Source: Actinomycetota bacterium (GTDB lineage: Bacteria > Actinomycetota > Actinomycetes > Streptosporangiales > Streptosporangiaceae). From it: DNA of 17,365 nucleotides. Shown piece after piece: positions 7,696 through 15,817 of the stretch (position 1 is its first letter; each line of letters begins with the position of its first letter). The DNA lies in NCBI GenBank assembly GCA_003242605.1, contig QGUZ01000087.1, positions 1 through 17,365 on the forward strand, in the 5' to 3' direction. The position numbers were made by a program, and so were the translations under genes. The notes below the pieces were generated by a model. The model saw only the letters and a list, made by a program, of their open reading frames with translations. It had not been told where the DNA came from and searched no databases.

Positions 7696-7709
7696 TGACA
7701 ACGTTGTCA
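7696..7709. promoter_or_regulatory. LacI-family operator upstream of the sugar ABC operon
   Basis: TGACAACGTTGTCA is a perfect 14-bp palindrome identical to the core of the 20-bp palindrome in front of the lacI-type gene at 1078-1097. Outer positions match on one side only (TTGACAACGTTGTCAC). It sits 65-78 nt upstream of the binding-protein ATG, where it would overlap or abut the operon promoter. A TTGTCA within it could be a -35 on the minus strand, but no convincing -10 follows. Confidence 0.75.
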
Positions 7710-7754
7710 CCACCGCCCATGAAGCCACCGCCGGGCGCTCCGGTCAAGAACAGA

Positions 7755-7777
7755 CCGGTAACGTATCCGCATACCGG
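7755..7777. promoter_or_regulatory. Inverted repeat CCGGTA-N11-TACCGG upstream of the sugar operon
   Basis: Exact 6-bp arms at 7755-7760 and 7772-7777 lie about 125-145 nt upstream of the binding-protein start, beyond the LacI operator. The spacing of about two turns and the location suit an activator or a second regulator binding upstream of the promoter. No match to a named regulator is claimed. The remaining spacer down to the MerR gene stop at 7917 shows nothing but one GGTACGGCCCGGC motif at 7884-7896. Confidence 0.3.
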
Positions 7778-7916
7778 CAATCTCTCGGGAAATGCCCTGG
7801 TCAGCCCAGCCGCGCCGCTGTTTTCGCAGGTCACATCGGCCGGATTTTCGGGCACGGCGAGCCCGGGCGGCCCCGGCCGCGGCGGTACGGCCCGGCGAGG
7901 CGGGCGGCGGCCGCGC

Positions 7917-8366
7917 TCAGGCCTGCGGCGCGGGGTCGGCCTCGGCCGCGGCGTCGTCCGCGGTCGCCTCGGCCAGGTCGAGCAGGTCGCGGTAGTGGGC
8001 GATCTTGCGCTTGATCGCCTCCTGCTTCTCCCGCAGGTCGGCGATCATCGCCTCGACGTTGCGGTCGTGCGCCTCGAGCAGCGCGATCCGGTCGGGGATG
8101 GTGTGGTCCCCCTCCCGGGTCAGCTCCGCGAACCGCAGCATCTCGGCGATCGGCATGCCGGTGTCCCGCAGGCAGCGGATCCAGTTGAGCCAGCCGAGGT
8201 CCTCGTCGGTGAACCGGCGCCGCCCGGCGGCGTTCCGCTCCACCGGATTGAGCAGGCCGATGCGCTCGTAGTACCGCAGCGTGTCGAGGCTGAATCCGGT
8301 CGCCTGGGCCACCTGCCCGGGGGTGTAGTAGCCGGTGCCGGCCCGGCCGGCCGTACCCGTGGTCAC
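7917..8366 (-). CDS. MerR-family regulator, AdhR/NmlR-like
   Basis: A 149-aa transcriptional regulator. The N-terminal MerR winged helix (TPGQVAQATGFSLDTLRYYE, residues about 15-34) is followed by the wing and a second helix pair (LGWLNWIRCLRDTGMPIAEM). A long dimerisation helix (residues about 95-135) precedes an Ala/Asp-rich tail. The LNWIRCLRDTGM ... LTREGDHTIPDRIALLE pattern resembles Bacillus AdhR and related NmlR proteins, in which one conserved Cys senses aldehydes or electrophiles; here it is Cys65, the only cysteine. That function is inferred from the family. GTG 8364-8366 has GGGAGGA about 6 nt upstream. The gene starts 25 nt after the TetR stop, so the two regulators are probably cotranscribed. 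No aldehyde-metabolising gene is adjacent. Confidence 0.85.
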   Translation of the reverse strand: MTTGTAGRAGTGYYTPGQVAQATGFSLDTLRYYERIGLLNPVERNAAGRRRFTDEDLGWLNWIRCLRDTGMPIAEMLRFAELTREGDHTIPDRIALLEAHDRNVEAMIADLREKQEAIKRKIAHYRDLLDLAEATADDAAAEADPAPQA

Positions 8367-8391
8367 TCCGTCCTCCCTTCGGCCGCGCGGG

Positions 8392-9042
8392 TCAGGACGC
8401 GTAGTCCTCGAGGTACCGGCGGATGAGCCGCTTGCACTCGGCGATCAGCGCGGGGTCGCCCTGCGGGTCGACGCGGAAGGCGAGCTTGAGCACCGCGTCG
8501 GCCGCCTCCACCGCGACCACGATCGCCCGGTCGAGCTCCGGCCCGGCGGGCGCGCCGAGCACCTCCACGGCGAGCGCCCGCACCCGGTCGGCGACGACGA
8601 GGTTGTTCTCCCGCCGCCCGTCGAGCATGCGCTCGGTGCCGCGCAGCCCGGGGCCGCCCGGGGCGACGAGCACCTCGCCGAAGTCCATGACGCCGAAGCC
8701 CGGCATGGTGTGCTTCATTTCGACGAACTCGTCGACGAGGATGTCCACCGCCTCGGTCCAGTTGTCCAGCCGGCGCTCGGCGAGCCGCGCGGTGACCCGG
8801 TCGAGGAACGCGTCGAGGTTGCGCAGCCCGAGGGCGCGCACGAGCCCCTGCTTGTCCGGGAAGAACTGGTAGAAGGTGCCGATCGGCACCCCGGCCCGGC
8901 GCGCCACCTCCTTGGTGGTCAGCCCGTCGTACCCGACCTCGTCGAGAAGCCGGGCGCACTCGTCGAGCATGCGCTCGACCCGTTCCTGGCTGCGCCGCTG
9001 GGCCGGGCGACGCCGCAGCGTCCCGTCGGAGACCCTCGTCAC
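8392..9042 (-). CDS. TetR/AcrR-family transcriptional regulator
   Basis: A 216-aa one-component repressor. The N-terminal TetR DNA-binding domain carries the family signature LTTKEVARRAGVPIGTFYQFFPDKQGLVRAL (about residues 41-71), followed by an all-helical ligand-binding domain with no recognisable specificity motif. I chose GTG 9042 (VTRVSDGTLRRRPAQRRS), with GGAG 11 nt upstream. An in-frame GTG at 9105 would add a Gly/Ala-rich stretch and lacks a ribosome-binding site. It is followed at 25 nt by the MerR gene and separated by 88 nt from the upstream secreted-protein gene. Targets are unknown; no transporter or enzyme gene is paired directly with it. Confidence 0.9.
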   Translation of the reverse strand: MTRVSDGTLRRRPAQRRSQERVERMLDECARLLDEVGYDGLTTKEVARRAGVPIGTFYQFFPDKQGLVRALGLRNLDAFLDRVTARLAERRLDNWTEAVDILVDEFVEMKHTMPGFGVMDFGEVLVAPGGPGLRGTERMLDGRRENNLVVADRVRALAVEVLGAPAGPELDRAIVVAVEAADAVLKLAFRVDPQGDPALIAECKRLIRRYLEDYAS

Positions 9043-9112
9043 CCCGCCATTATCTCCGGCCGCCGCGGCCCGCGGCCGACCTTCGCCGCCGCCGGAGCCG
9101 CTCACCTGCGGA

Positions 9113-9126
9113 TACGGCCGGCCGTA
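9113..9126. repeat. 14-bp palindrome, copy of the GGTACGGCCGGCCG spacer motif
   Basis: TACGGCCGGCCGTA is a perfect palindrome just after the stop codon of the M15-like gene. Related copies occur at 6290-6303, 7884-7896, 13122-13132 (partial), 15805-15817 and 16763-16780, all in gene-end or inter-gene spacers. One further copy lies in the first codons of the MerR gene (8343-8358, minus). Such a hairpin could act as a short terminator or processing site, or be a dispersed intergenic repeat. Confidence 0.4.
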
Positions 9127-9130
9127 CCGG

Positions 9131-10021
9131 CTAGAGCACCGAAACGTGCACGTGGTCGTAGTGGTTGGCGGTGGGGCTGCCGCGGTCGGCCATCATCCGC
9201 CAGCCGCTGCCGGTGCGGATGTCGTAGTACTTCTGCTGCCAGATGATGTACATGATCCCGAGCCGCCGCCCGTTCTTGATGCACCACTCGGCGAGGGCGT
9301 TGCCGCGCTCGAGGTCGGCGCCGGTCGCGTACCGGCCGCCCGGGGCCATCATGAAGTCGCACGCCCGGCCGACGCCGTGCTCGCCGGAGTCCCCGCGGCG
9401 CAGGCAGCCGACGCCGTACGGCATCGGGAACCGCGCCATGATCTGGTTCCGGACGTTGATCATGCGCGGGGTGAGCCCGGTGCCCGCGTCCGGCTTCTGG
9501 AACCCGAACCGGGCGAGCAGCTTCTCCACCTCGCGCCGCTTGCGCTGCAGCTCCTCGATGTTCTTGCGCAGCTCCTCGACCTTCTCGTCGGCGGCCTTCT
9601 CGGCCTTCTTCGCCTCCGCCATCATCTCCTTGAGGCGGTTGAGCCGTTCGGCCCGCTCGGCGGCGAGGTAGCTGAGCGTGGCGGCCTGGCCGAGGTCGCC
9701 GTCGCCGAAGGCGAGCAGCTCGCCCGGGTCGACGCCGCCGTTCATGTACGAGGTCTGGGCGAACTGGGTGAGCGCGCGCTGGGCGGCGGCGACCCTCGTC
9801 TTCAGCGACTTGGCGCGGGCCTCGGCCCGGCGCACCGCCCGCTTCGCCTCCTCCAGGCTCTGGATCTCCCCGCGGTAGGCCTTGGTGAGCGCAGCGGCCC
9901 GTTTGGTGAGCTGGTTCAGCTTCGCCTGCCGATCGGGTTCCGCCTGGGCTCCCGGAGCACCGGCGAAGGCGGTCAACCCGGCAAGAACGACGGCCAGAGC
10001 GCGGACCCGGCCACGTTTCAC
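9131..10021 (-). CDS. Secreted coiled-coil protein with M15-like C-terminal domain (putative peptidoglycan hydrolase)
   Basis: An exported 296-aa protein. The Sec signal peptide (residues 1-27, cleavage after AQA) is followed by a long coiled coil (about 28-170) and a compact C-terminal domain (about 185-296). That domain has an H-x6-D motif (His215-Asp222 in GEHGVGRACDF) and HYDHVHVSVL (His287, His290, His292), the pattern of zinc ligands in D,D-carboxypeptidase/VanY (M15) folds. Cys206, Cys221 and Cys247 may form a disulfide. Coiled coil plus hydrolase is typical of cell-wall remodelling proteins in actinobacteria. The catalytic role is inferred, and a substrate-binding-only variant is possible. 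GTG 10021 has AAGGGGAG about 6 nt upstream and starts exactly at the signal peptide. A -10-like TATAGT lies 31-36 nt upstream. Confidence 0.82.
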   Translation of the reverse strand: MKRGRVRALAVVLAGLTAFAGAPGAQAEPDRQAKLNQLTKRAAALTKAYRGEIQSLEEAKRAVRRAEARAKSLKTRVAAAQRALTQFAQTSYMNGGVDPGELLAFGDGDLGQAATLSYLAAERAERLNRLKEMMAEAKKAEKAADEKVEELRKNIEELQRKRREVEKLLARFGFQKPDAGTGLTPRMINVRNQIMARFPMPYGVGCLRRGDSGEHGVGRACDFMMAPGGRYATGADLERGNALAEWCIKNGRRLGIMYIIWQQKYYDIRTGSGWRMMADRGSPTANHYDHVHVSVL

Positions 10022-10051
10022 GCCGCTCTCCCCTTCCTCAGACGGAAGGGA

Positions 10052-10078
10052 ACTATAGGAGATACCTCTCTCCCACAA
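10052..10078 (-). promoter_or_regulatory. Promoter-like element for the M15-like gene
   Basis: On the minus strand TTGTGG (10078-10073) is followed after 15 nt by TATAGT (10057-10052), giving a predicted start near 10045 and a leader of about 24 nt ahead of GTG 10021. The -10 is good. The -35 is imperfect and its spacing is short, so the -35 assignment is tentative. Confidence 0.42.
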
Positions 10079-10138
10079 CGTCGGAACGGCCAACTCTTGC
10101 CCCAATCGTGCTGCTTGAGCACAGCCGTCCCAAACATG

Positions 10139-10186
10139 AAAAAAGCTCGGGTGGTGCGCGGCGGAGTGCCGGTAGCGCTCCCGAGC
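10139..10186 (-). terminator. Stem plus T-run on the minus strand, after the alpha/beta hydrolase gene
   Basis: On the minus strand GCTCGGG (10186-10180) and CCCGAGC (10151-10145) form a 7-bp stem around a 28-nt GC-rich loop, directly followed by TTTTTT (10144-10139). It lies about 70 nt after the alpha/beta hydrolase stop (10258) and about 80 nt before the predicted promoter of the next gene. It fits an intrinsic terminator, which is unusual here because T-runs are otherwise nearly absent from this GC-rich window. Confidence 0.55.
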
Positions 10187-10257
10187 CTGATCGGCACCCC
10201 GCGCGCCCCCACCCGAGCGCTCCCGCGCCACGCTGCCGCTCTAAGCGGGCGCTGTGC

Positions 10258-11055
10258 CTAGGTAGACGACAGGTCGCGAGGAGAAGTTCGGGGTTCGGGA
10301 GAATTTTTCGCCCGTTGCGCCGCCCACTCCCCGATCCGCCGCACCAGCGCGGGGGTGGCCGCCGCCTCGGCGTGGCCGTACCCGGGCTCGATCCACAGCT
10401 CCCGCGGCTCGCGGGCGTTCGCGTACAGCTGGTGGGCGTGCTCCACCGGGAAGAACGCGTCGGCGTCGCCGTGCACGATGAGCACCGGCGTCGGCGCGAT
10501 GCGCCGCACCGCCTCGTACGGCGGCATCGGCACCGGGTCCCACGGCCCGACCGCGATCCGGGTGCGCTTCACCAGCCGGGCGGCCAGGCGGCCGAGCGGC
10601 CGCTCGATCGCCCAGTGCACCTGCCGCATCGGCCGGGTGCCCCGGTAGTACCAGCGGGCGGGCCCGCTCACCGCCACCACGCCGTCCACCCCGCCGAGCA
10701 ACCCGGCGTGCCGGATCGCGACCGCGGCGCCCATCGAGAACCCGACCGTGACCACCCGGCGGTACCCGATCACCCGGGCGTGCCGGACGACCGCGTCGAT
10801 GTCGTAGATCTCCCGGTCCCCGACGGTGGACAGCCCGGACGAGCGGCCGTGGCCGCGGAAGTCGAAGGCGAGCACCCCGCCGTACGCGCTCAGCAGGTGC
10901 GCGATGCGGCGGGTCGCCCGCTCGCGCCAGGATCCGGTGAACCCGTGCGCGACGACGATGCCGAGGTCGAGCGAATCGCCGGGAATGTGCGCGGCGTCGA
11001 TGCGCACGCCGTCCACGGTGCGCATCATCGCGCCGAAAACGGGAGCGAACGGCAT
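10258..11055 (-). CDS. Alpha/beta hydrolase
   Basis: A 265-aa serine hydrolase of the alpha/beta fold. The nucleophile elbow is GFSMGA with Ser107. The oxyanion-hole motif is AHGF (residues 36-39), the acid is Asp199 in HGDADAFFP, and His228 in GYGHAE completes the triad. A FDFRGHGRSSG stretch (residues 64-74) is typical of esterases and lysophospholipases. No signal peptide or membrane segment is visible, so it is probably cytoplasmic; the substrate is unknown. ATG 11055 has no ribosome-binding site, but TACCCT ends 6 nt upstream, which fits leaderless transcription. ATG 11028 or 11025 are alternatives. It diverges from typA with 195 bp between starts and ends in a low-complexity tail (NSPEPRTSPRDLSST). 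Confidence 0.88.
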   Translation of the reverse strand: MPFAPVFGAMMRTVDGVRIDAAHIPGDSLDLGIVVAHGFTGSWRERATRRIAHLLSAYGGVLAFDFRGHGRSSGLSTVGDREIYDIDAVVRHARVIGYRRVVTVGFSMGAAVAIRHAGLLGGVDGVVAVSGPARWYYRGTRPMRQVHWAIERPLGRLAARLVKRTRIAVGPWDPVPMPPYEAVRRIAPTPVLIVHGDADAFFPVEHAHQLYANAREPRELWIEPGYGHAEAAATPALVRRIGEWAAQRAKNSPEPRTSPRDLSST

Positions 11056-11155
11056 GCAGAGAGGGTAACCGCGGCGCCCCGGCCGGCCTGCGACGGCCCG
11101 CCCACCTGCGCGCTCGCCGCCCGCGCGGCGGAAATCGGCGGTAATTCCCATCAAC

Positions 11156-11161
11156 TAAAAT
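11156..11161 (+). promoter_or_regulatory. Candidate -10 for typA
   Basis: TAAAAT is a near-consensus -10 in an A+T-rich pocket (11131-11161) of an otherwise GC-rich divergent spacer, 90 nt before ATG 11251. No good -35 is seen at 17 nt (AATCGG). It would give a leader of roughly 80 nt. Confidence 0.35.
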
Positions 11162-11250
11162 GGCGGGGCGACCCGGAGCGATCGTCCCGGCGGCGGCCAG
11201 CGGGCATTCCGAGGCGCGGACCATCCCCACGACCGGAACGAGATCTCATC

Positions 11251-13113
<1,863 letters not shown>

Positions 13114-13148
13114 CCGGCGCCCGGCCGTACCGCGCCGGGGCCGCCGCC

Positions 13149-13186
13149 CGGACGGCCCGGCGACCTCGCGGCCACCGGGCCGTCCG
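13149..13186. terminator. Bidirectional hairpin between typA and the deacetylase gene
   Basis: CGGACGGCCCGG (13149-13160) and CCGGGCCGTCCG (13175-13186) form a perfect 12-bp stem with a 14-nt loop. It starts 36 nt after the typA stop and ends 47 nt before the deacetylase stop. There is no T-run on either strand, so it resembles the GC-rich hairpin terminators common in actinobacteria and could serve both convergent genes. Confidence 0.6.
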
Positions 13187-13232
13187 CCCGCGACGGCACG
13201 CCACCGCACGTGTGACCGCACGCGCGCACGCG

Positions 13233-14108
13233 TCACTGGATCATGCCGGCGTGCTCCCTGTACTTCTCCCCCGGCTGCAGGTACTGCTCGCCGAAAAGCT
13301 CAGAAATGGTGACATAGGTGTAACCCTGGCGATTGAAGTACTCGAGCATCTTCGGCACCCCGGCCACGGTCGTCGCGGCGGTCTCGTGGAGCAGCACGAT
13401 CGCCCCGGGCTTCGCCGCCGTCACCCGCTTCACCACGACATCGGTCTTGCGCTCCTGCCAGTCGTTGGTGTCGATGGTCCACAGGATCTGGGCGAGCCCC
13501 TGCCGCTTCGCCTCCTTTGCGACCCGGGCGTTGGTCGTGCCGTACGGCGGCCGCAGCGTGTGCGGCTCCGTCCCGGTGTAGGCCTTGACGAGGCGGTTGG
13601 TCTTGGCCATCTCCTCGGCGAGCTTGGCCGGCGACAGCCTGGTGAGGTCCGGATGGCTCCAGGTGTGGTTGCCGATCTCGTGGCCCTCGGCGACCATGCG
13701 GACCAGGTGCGGGCGGGCCTCCCGGGTGATGTTCCGCCCGATGACGAAGAAGGTCGCGCGCGCGTTGTGCGCGGCGAGGATGTCGAGCAACCTCGCGGTG
13801 TACTTGCCCGGGCCGTCGTCGAAGGTGAGCGCGACGCACTTGATCCGCGAGCAGTCCACGGTCCGGAACCCCGGCCCGGCGGGCAGCCGCCCGGTCGGCC
13901 ACTCGGGCTGCTGAGCGACCAGCCGGTGCCGCAACAGGTCGGCGTCGATCGGCCTGCTCAACGGGCGTTCCGGAACCGCCGCCGACTCCCTCGCCTGCCG
14001 GAACATGCCGATCCCCGCGCACCCGGCGGTGCCCACCAGTGCGCCCACCAGTGTCATCACCAGTAACGGCGTCGCGCGGCGCGACGCCGACGTGCCCCCC
14101 ACTCGCAC
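13233..14108 (-). CDS. Polysaccharide deacetylase (NodB/CE4 family), membrane- or lipid-anchored
   Basis: A 291-aa extracytoplasmic carbohydrate esterase that removes acetyl groups from N-acetylated glycans, probably peptidoglycan or a related polymer. The CE4 motifs are all present: TFDDGP (Asp97, Asp98), HTWSH (His148, His152), RPPYG (186-190), DTNDW (213-217) and LLHE (His241). The metal triad Asp98/His148/His152 is intact, so it should be active. A hydrophobic segment (residues about 14-30) ends at Cys30 in VGTAGC, either a poor lipobox or simply a membrane anchor. Cys86 and Cys91 may form a disulfide. I chose GTG 14108, with GGGGGGAAG immediately upstream; a longer frame from 14174 adds only a Gly/Arg-rich stretch. 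It is convergent with typA and downstream of the XRE-cupin gene, with a 154-bp gap. Confidence 0.92.
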   Translation of the reverse strand: MRVGGTSASRRATPLLVMTLVGALVGTAGCAGIGMFRQARESAAVPERPLSRPIDADLLRHRLVAQQPEWPTGRLPAGPGFRTVDCSRIKCVALTFDDGPGKYTARLLDILAAHNARATFFVIGRNITREARPHLVRMVAEGHEIGNHTWSHPDLTRLSPAKLAEEMAKTNRLVKAYTGTEPHTLRPPYGTTNARVAKEAKRQGLAQILWTIDTNDWQERKTDVVVKRVTAAKPGAIVLLHETAATTVAGVPKMLEYFNRQGYTYVTISELFGEQYLQPGEKYREHAGMIQ

Positions 14109-14185
14109 GCTTCCCCCCGAAAGCACCGCGGGACCTCGATGCCACCCCCCCTGACCGGGTCGCCCGCGGAACACTCCGGCCAGGT

Positions 14186-14205
14186 ATCTGGAGCAGTACC
14201 CAGAT
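14186..14205. promoter_or_regulatory. Inverted repeat ATCTGG-N8-CCAGAT upstream of the deacetylase gene
   Basis: Exact 6-bp arms at 14186-14191 and 14200-14205 lie 78-97 nt upstream of GTG 14108 and 58 nt after the XRE-cupin stop. No T-run follows on either strand, so a protein-binding site is as likely as a terminator. The spacer contains AGCAGTAC. Confidence 0.3.
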
Positions 14206-14262
14206 GTCTGCGTTTCACCTCTCGGGGGAGCGTGTCACGAGAGATGGGTGTGAGGGGTGATA

Positions 14263-14844
14263 TCAGCGGTCCGGCGTGTCGCGGGGCTCGGTCACCACCA
14301 TGACGAACCGCACCTCCTCGTCGCCCTCGTTGGCGTACCGGTGCGGCCGGTCCGCGGTGAACAGCACCGCCTCGTCCTTCCGGATCACGTGGCTCTTGCC
14401 GTACACCGAGAGGGTGAGCTCGCCGGTGAGCACGGTGAGCAGCTCGCGGGTGCCGGCGGCGTGCCCGTCGCTGTCGTGGTGCTCGCCGGGCCCGAGCCGC
14501 CAGTCCCACAGCTCGAGGATCGCGGGCAGGTCGCTGCCGACGAGCAGCCGCGCCGAGCCGCCCTTGGCACCCCGCCACATCGTCACCACGTCGGACTCGT
14601 GCACCACCCGCACGACGGGGGTGTCGGACACCTCGACGAGGCGGCCCACCGAGACGCCGAGCGCGTCGGCGATCCGGTTGAGCGTGTTGATGCTCGGGTT
14701 GGTACGGCCCTGCTCGATCTGGATGAGCATGCCCCGGCTCACGCCCGAGCGCAGGGCCAGCTCGTCGAGGGTCATGCCCCGGTGCGCCCGCTGGGCCCGG
14801 ACGTTGTTCGCGATCGCCGCGGTCAGCGTCTCGAGTTCCGGCAT
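14263..14844 (-). CDS. XRE-family regulator with C-terminal cupin domain
   Basis: A 193-aa transcription factor. An N-terminal XRE/Cro-type helix-turn-helix (residues about 11-66; MTLDELALRSGVSRGMLIQIEQGRTNPSINTLNRIADALG) is fused to a cupin_2 sensor domain (about 100-188; PGEHHDSDGHAAGTRELLTVLTGELTLSV ... ADRPHRYANEG). This architecture often senses a small metabolite and controls an adjacent transporter. It is divergent from an EamA transporter with 89 bp between starts. ATG 14844 has no ribosome-binding site, while TAATAC (14860-14855, minus) lies 10 nt upstream. The transcript should therefore be leaderless or nearly so. A half-site (14847-14855) covers that -10/start interval, predicting autorepression. 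Confidence 0.92.
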   Translation of the reverse strand: MPELETLTAAIANNVRAQRAHRGMTLDELALRSGVSRGMLIQIEQGRTNPSINTLNRIADALGVSVGRLVEVSDTPVVRVVHESDVVTMWRGAKGGSARLLVGSDLPAILELWDWRLGPGEHHDSDGHAAGTRELLTVLTGELTLSVYGKSHVIRKDEAVLFTADRPHRYANEGDEEVRFVMVVTEPRDTPDR

Positions 14845-14846
14845 GC

Positions 14847-14925
14847 GGTGCAGTGTATTAGATCAATTTTTTAGTCTTTTGCACTTCGGTGTAATGTACT
14901 TCGGGTTCATTGCATTGCACCGAAG
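14847..14925. promoter_or_regulatory. Divergent promoter region with three GGTGyArTG half-sites
   Basis: Three copies of a 9-bp half-site occur: GGTGCAGTG (14847-14855, plus), GGTGTAATG (14888-14896, plus) and CATTGCACC (14913-14921, minus orientation). The last two are the cores of a 13-bp inverted repeat with one mismatch (14884-14896 and 14913-14925) around a 16-nt spacer. Between copies lies an A+T-rich core (14856-14880). TAATAC (14860-14855) is a likely -10 for the regulator. TGTAATGT (14890-14897) is a possible extended -10 for the transporter, which would place site two over its promoter. The natural reader is the XRE-cupin protein. Confidence 0.6.
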
Positions 14926-14933
14926 GAGGTTCT

Positions 14934-15770
14934 GTGACCGCGATCGCGCTGGCGACGGCGTGCGCCGTGGTGTACGGCGCGGCGGACTTCTGCGGCGGGC
15001 TGGCGAGCCGGCGCTCCCAGGTGTTCGCCGTGGTGGTGCTGTCGCAGCTCGCCGGGCTCGCGTTCATCGTCTGCCTCCTGCCGGTGCTGCCCGGCCGGAA
15101 CGGCACGGCCGCGATGGCGTGGGGCATGGTCGCCGGGCTCGCGGGCGGCGGCGGGCTGGTGTTCTTCTACCGGGCGCTCGCGATCGGCACGATGTCGGTG
15201 GTCGCCCCGGTGAGCGCGACGATCTCGGCGGGGCTGCCGGTGCTGTTCGGCCTCGCGGTCGGCGAGCGCCCGGCGCCCGCGGCGCTGGCCGGGGTGGCGC
15301 TCGCGATCCTCGCGGTGCTGCTGGTGAGCCGCGGGCCCGCGCAGGAGCCCGCGGCGCGCGGGCTCGGCCCGCTCGCGCTGGCGTCGATCGCCGGGGCCGG
15401 GTTCGGCGGGTTCTTCATCCTGCTCGGCAACGCGCCCGAGGACGCGGGGCCGTGGCCGCTGCTCGGCGCGCGGTTCACCTCGATCCTCCTCGTCACCGGG
15501 ATCGCGCTCGCCTCACGGCGCGGGCTGCGGCCCGCCCCGGGGTCGCTGCGCACGATCGTGCTCGCGGGCGTGCTCGACATGGCGGCGAACGTGCTCTACA
15601 TGCTCGCCGTGCACCGGGGCCTGCTCAGCCTCGTCGCCGTGATCGTCTCGCTCTACCCGGCGAGCACGCTGCTGCTCGCCCGTCAGGTGCTCGGGGAACG
15701 GCTCACCCCGGTGCAGGTCACGGGAGTGGGCCTCGCGCTCGGGTCGGTGGCGCTGATCGCCGCGGCGTGA
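14934..15770 (+). CDS. EamA/DMT-family transporter
   Basis: A 278-aa integral membrane protein with about ten transmembrane segments in two EamA repeats (residues about 1-135 and 145-278), the drug/metabolite transporter layout. Typical signatures are VVYGAADFCGG at the start of repeat 1, FYRALAIGTMSVVAPVSATI at its end, and the equivalent AVHRGLLSLVAVIVSLYPASTLLLA in repeat 2. Members usually export amino acids or other metabolites, and the substrate here is unknown. GTG 14934 has a near-perfect ribosome-binding site (AAGGAGGT) 3 nt upstream. It is divergent from an XRE-cupin regulator that probably controls it, and convergent with the sigma-factor gene, with only 46 bp between the stops. 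Confidence 0.9.
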   Translation: MTAIALATACAVVYGAADFCGGLASRRSQVFAVVVLSQLAGLAFIVCLLPVLPGRNGTAAMAWGMVAGLAGGGGLVFFYRALAIGTMSVVAPVSATISAGLPVLFGLAVGERPAPAALAGVALAILAVLLVSRGPAQEPAARGLGPLALASIAGAGFGGFFILLGNAPEDAGPWPLLGARFTSILLVTGIALASRRGLRPAPGSLRTIVLAGVLDMAANVLYMLAVHRGLLSLVAVIVSLYPASTLLLARQVLGERLTPVQVTGVGLALGSVALIAAA

Positions 15771-15805
15771 GGTCGCGCCCGGCGGTCCGGGCGGCGGAGC
15801 CGGGT

Positions 15806-15817
15806 ACGGCCGGCCGT
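15806..15817. repeat. 12-bp palindrome between convergent EamA and sigma-factor genes
   Basis: ACGGCCGGCCGT, part of GGGTACGGCCGGCCGTC (15802-15818), ends on the first base of the complement of the sigma-factor stop codon. It is a copy of the dispersed GGTACGGCCGGCCG motif and the only dyad in this 46-bp convergent spacer, so it may be a shared transcription end signal. Confidence 0.4.

Noticed and set aside
6042..8426. Very long plus-strand open frame across the permease, binding-protein and MerR genes
   Set aside because: It lies opposite well-recognised genes and is low-complexity (Arg/Val/Asp-rich). No ribosome-binding site or family was seen.
9043..9105. Longer TetR start at GTG 9105
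   Set aside because: It would add a Gly/Ala/Arg-rich stretch unlike the family and has no ribosome-binding site; GTG 9042 fits better.
10022..10257. Possible c-di-AMP (ydaO-type) riboswitch before the secreted hydrolase gene
   Set aside because: Such elements precede some actinobacterial cell-wall hydrolase genes, but I could not find the conserved core motifs. The spacer is better explained by a stem/T-run terminator and a short-leader promoter.
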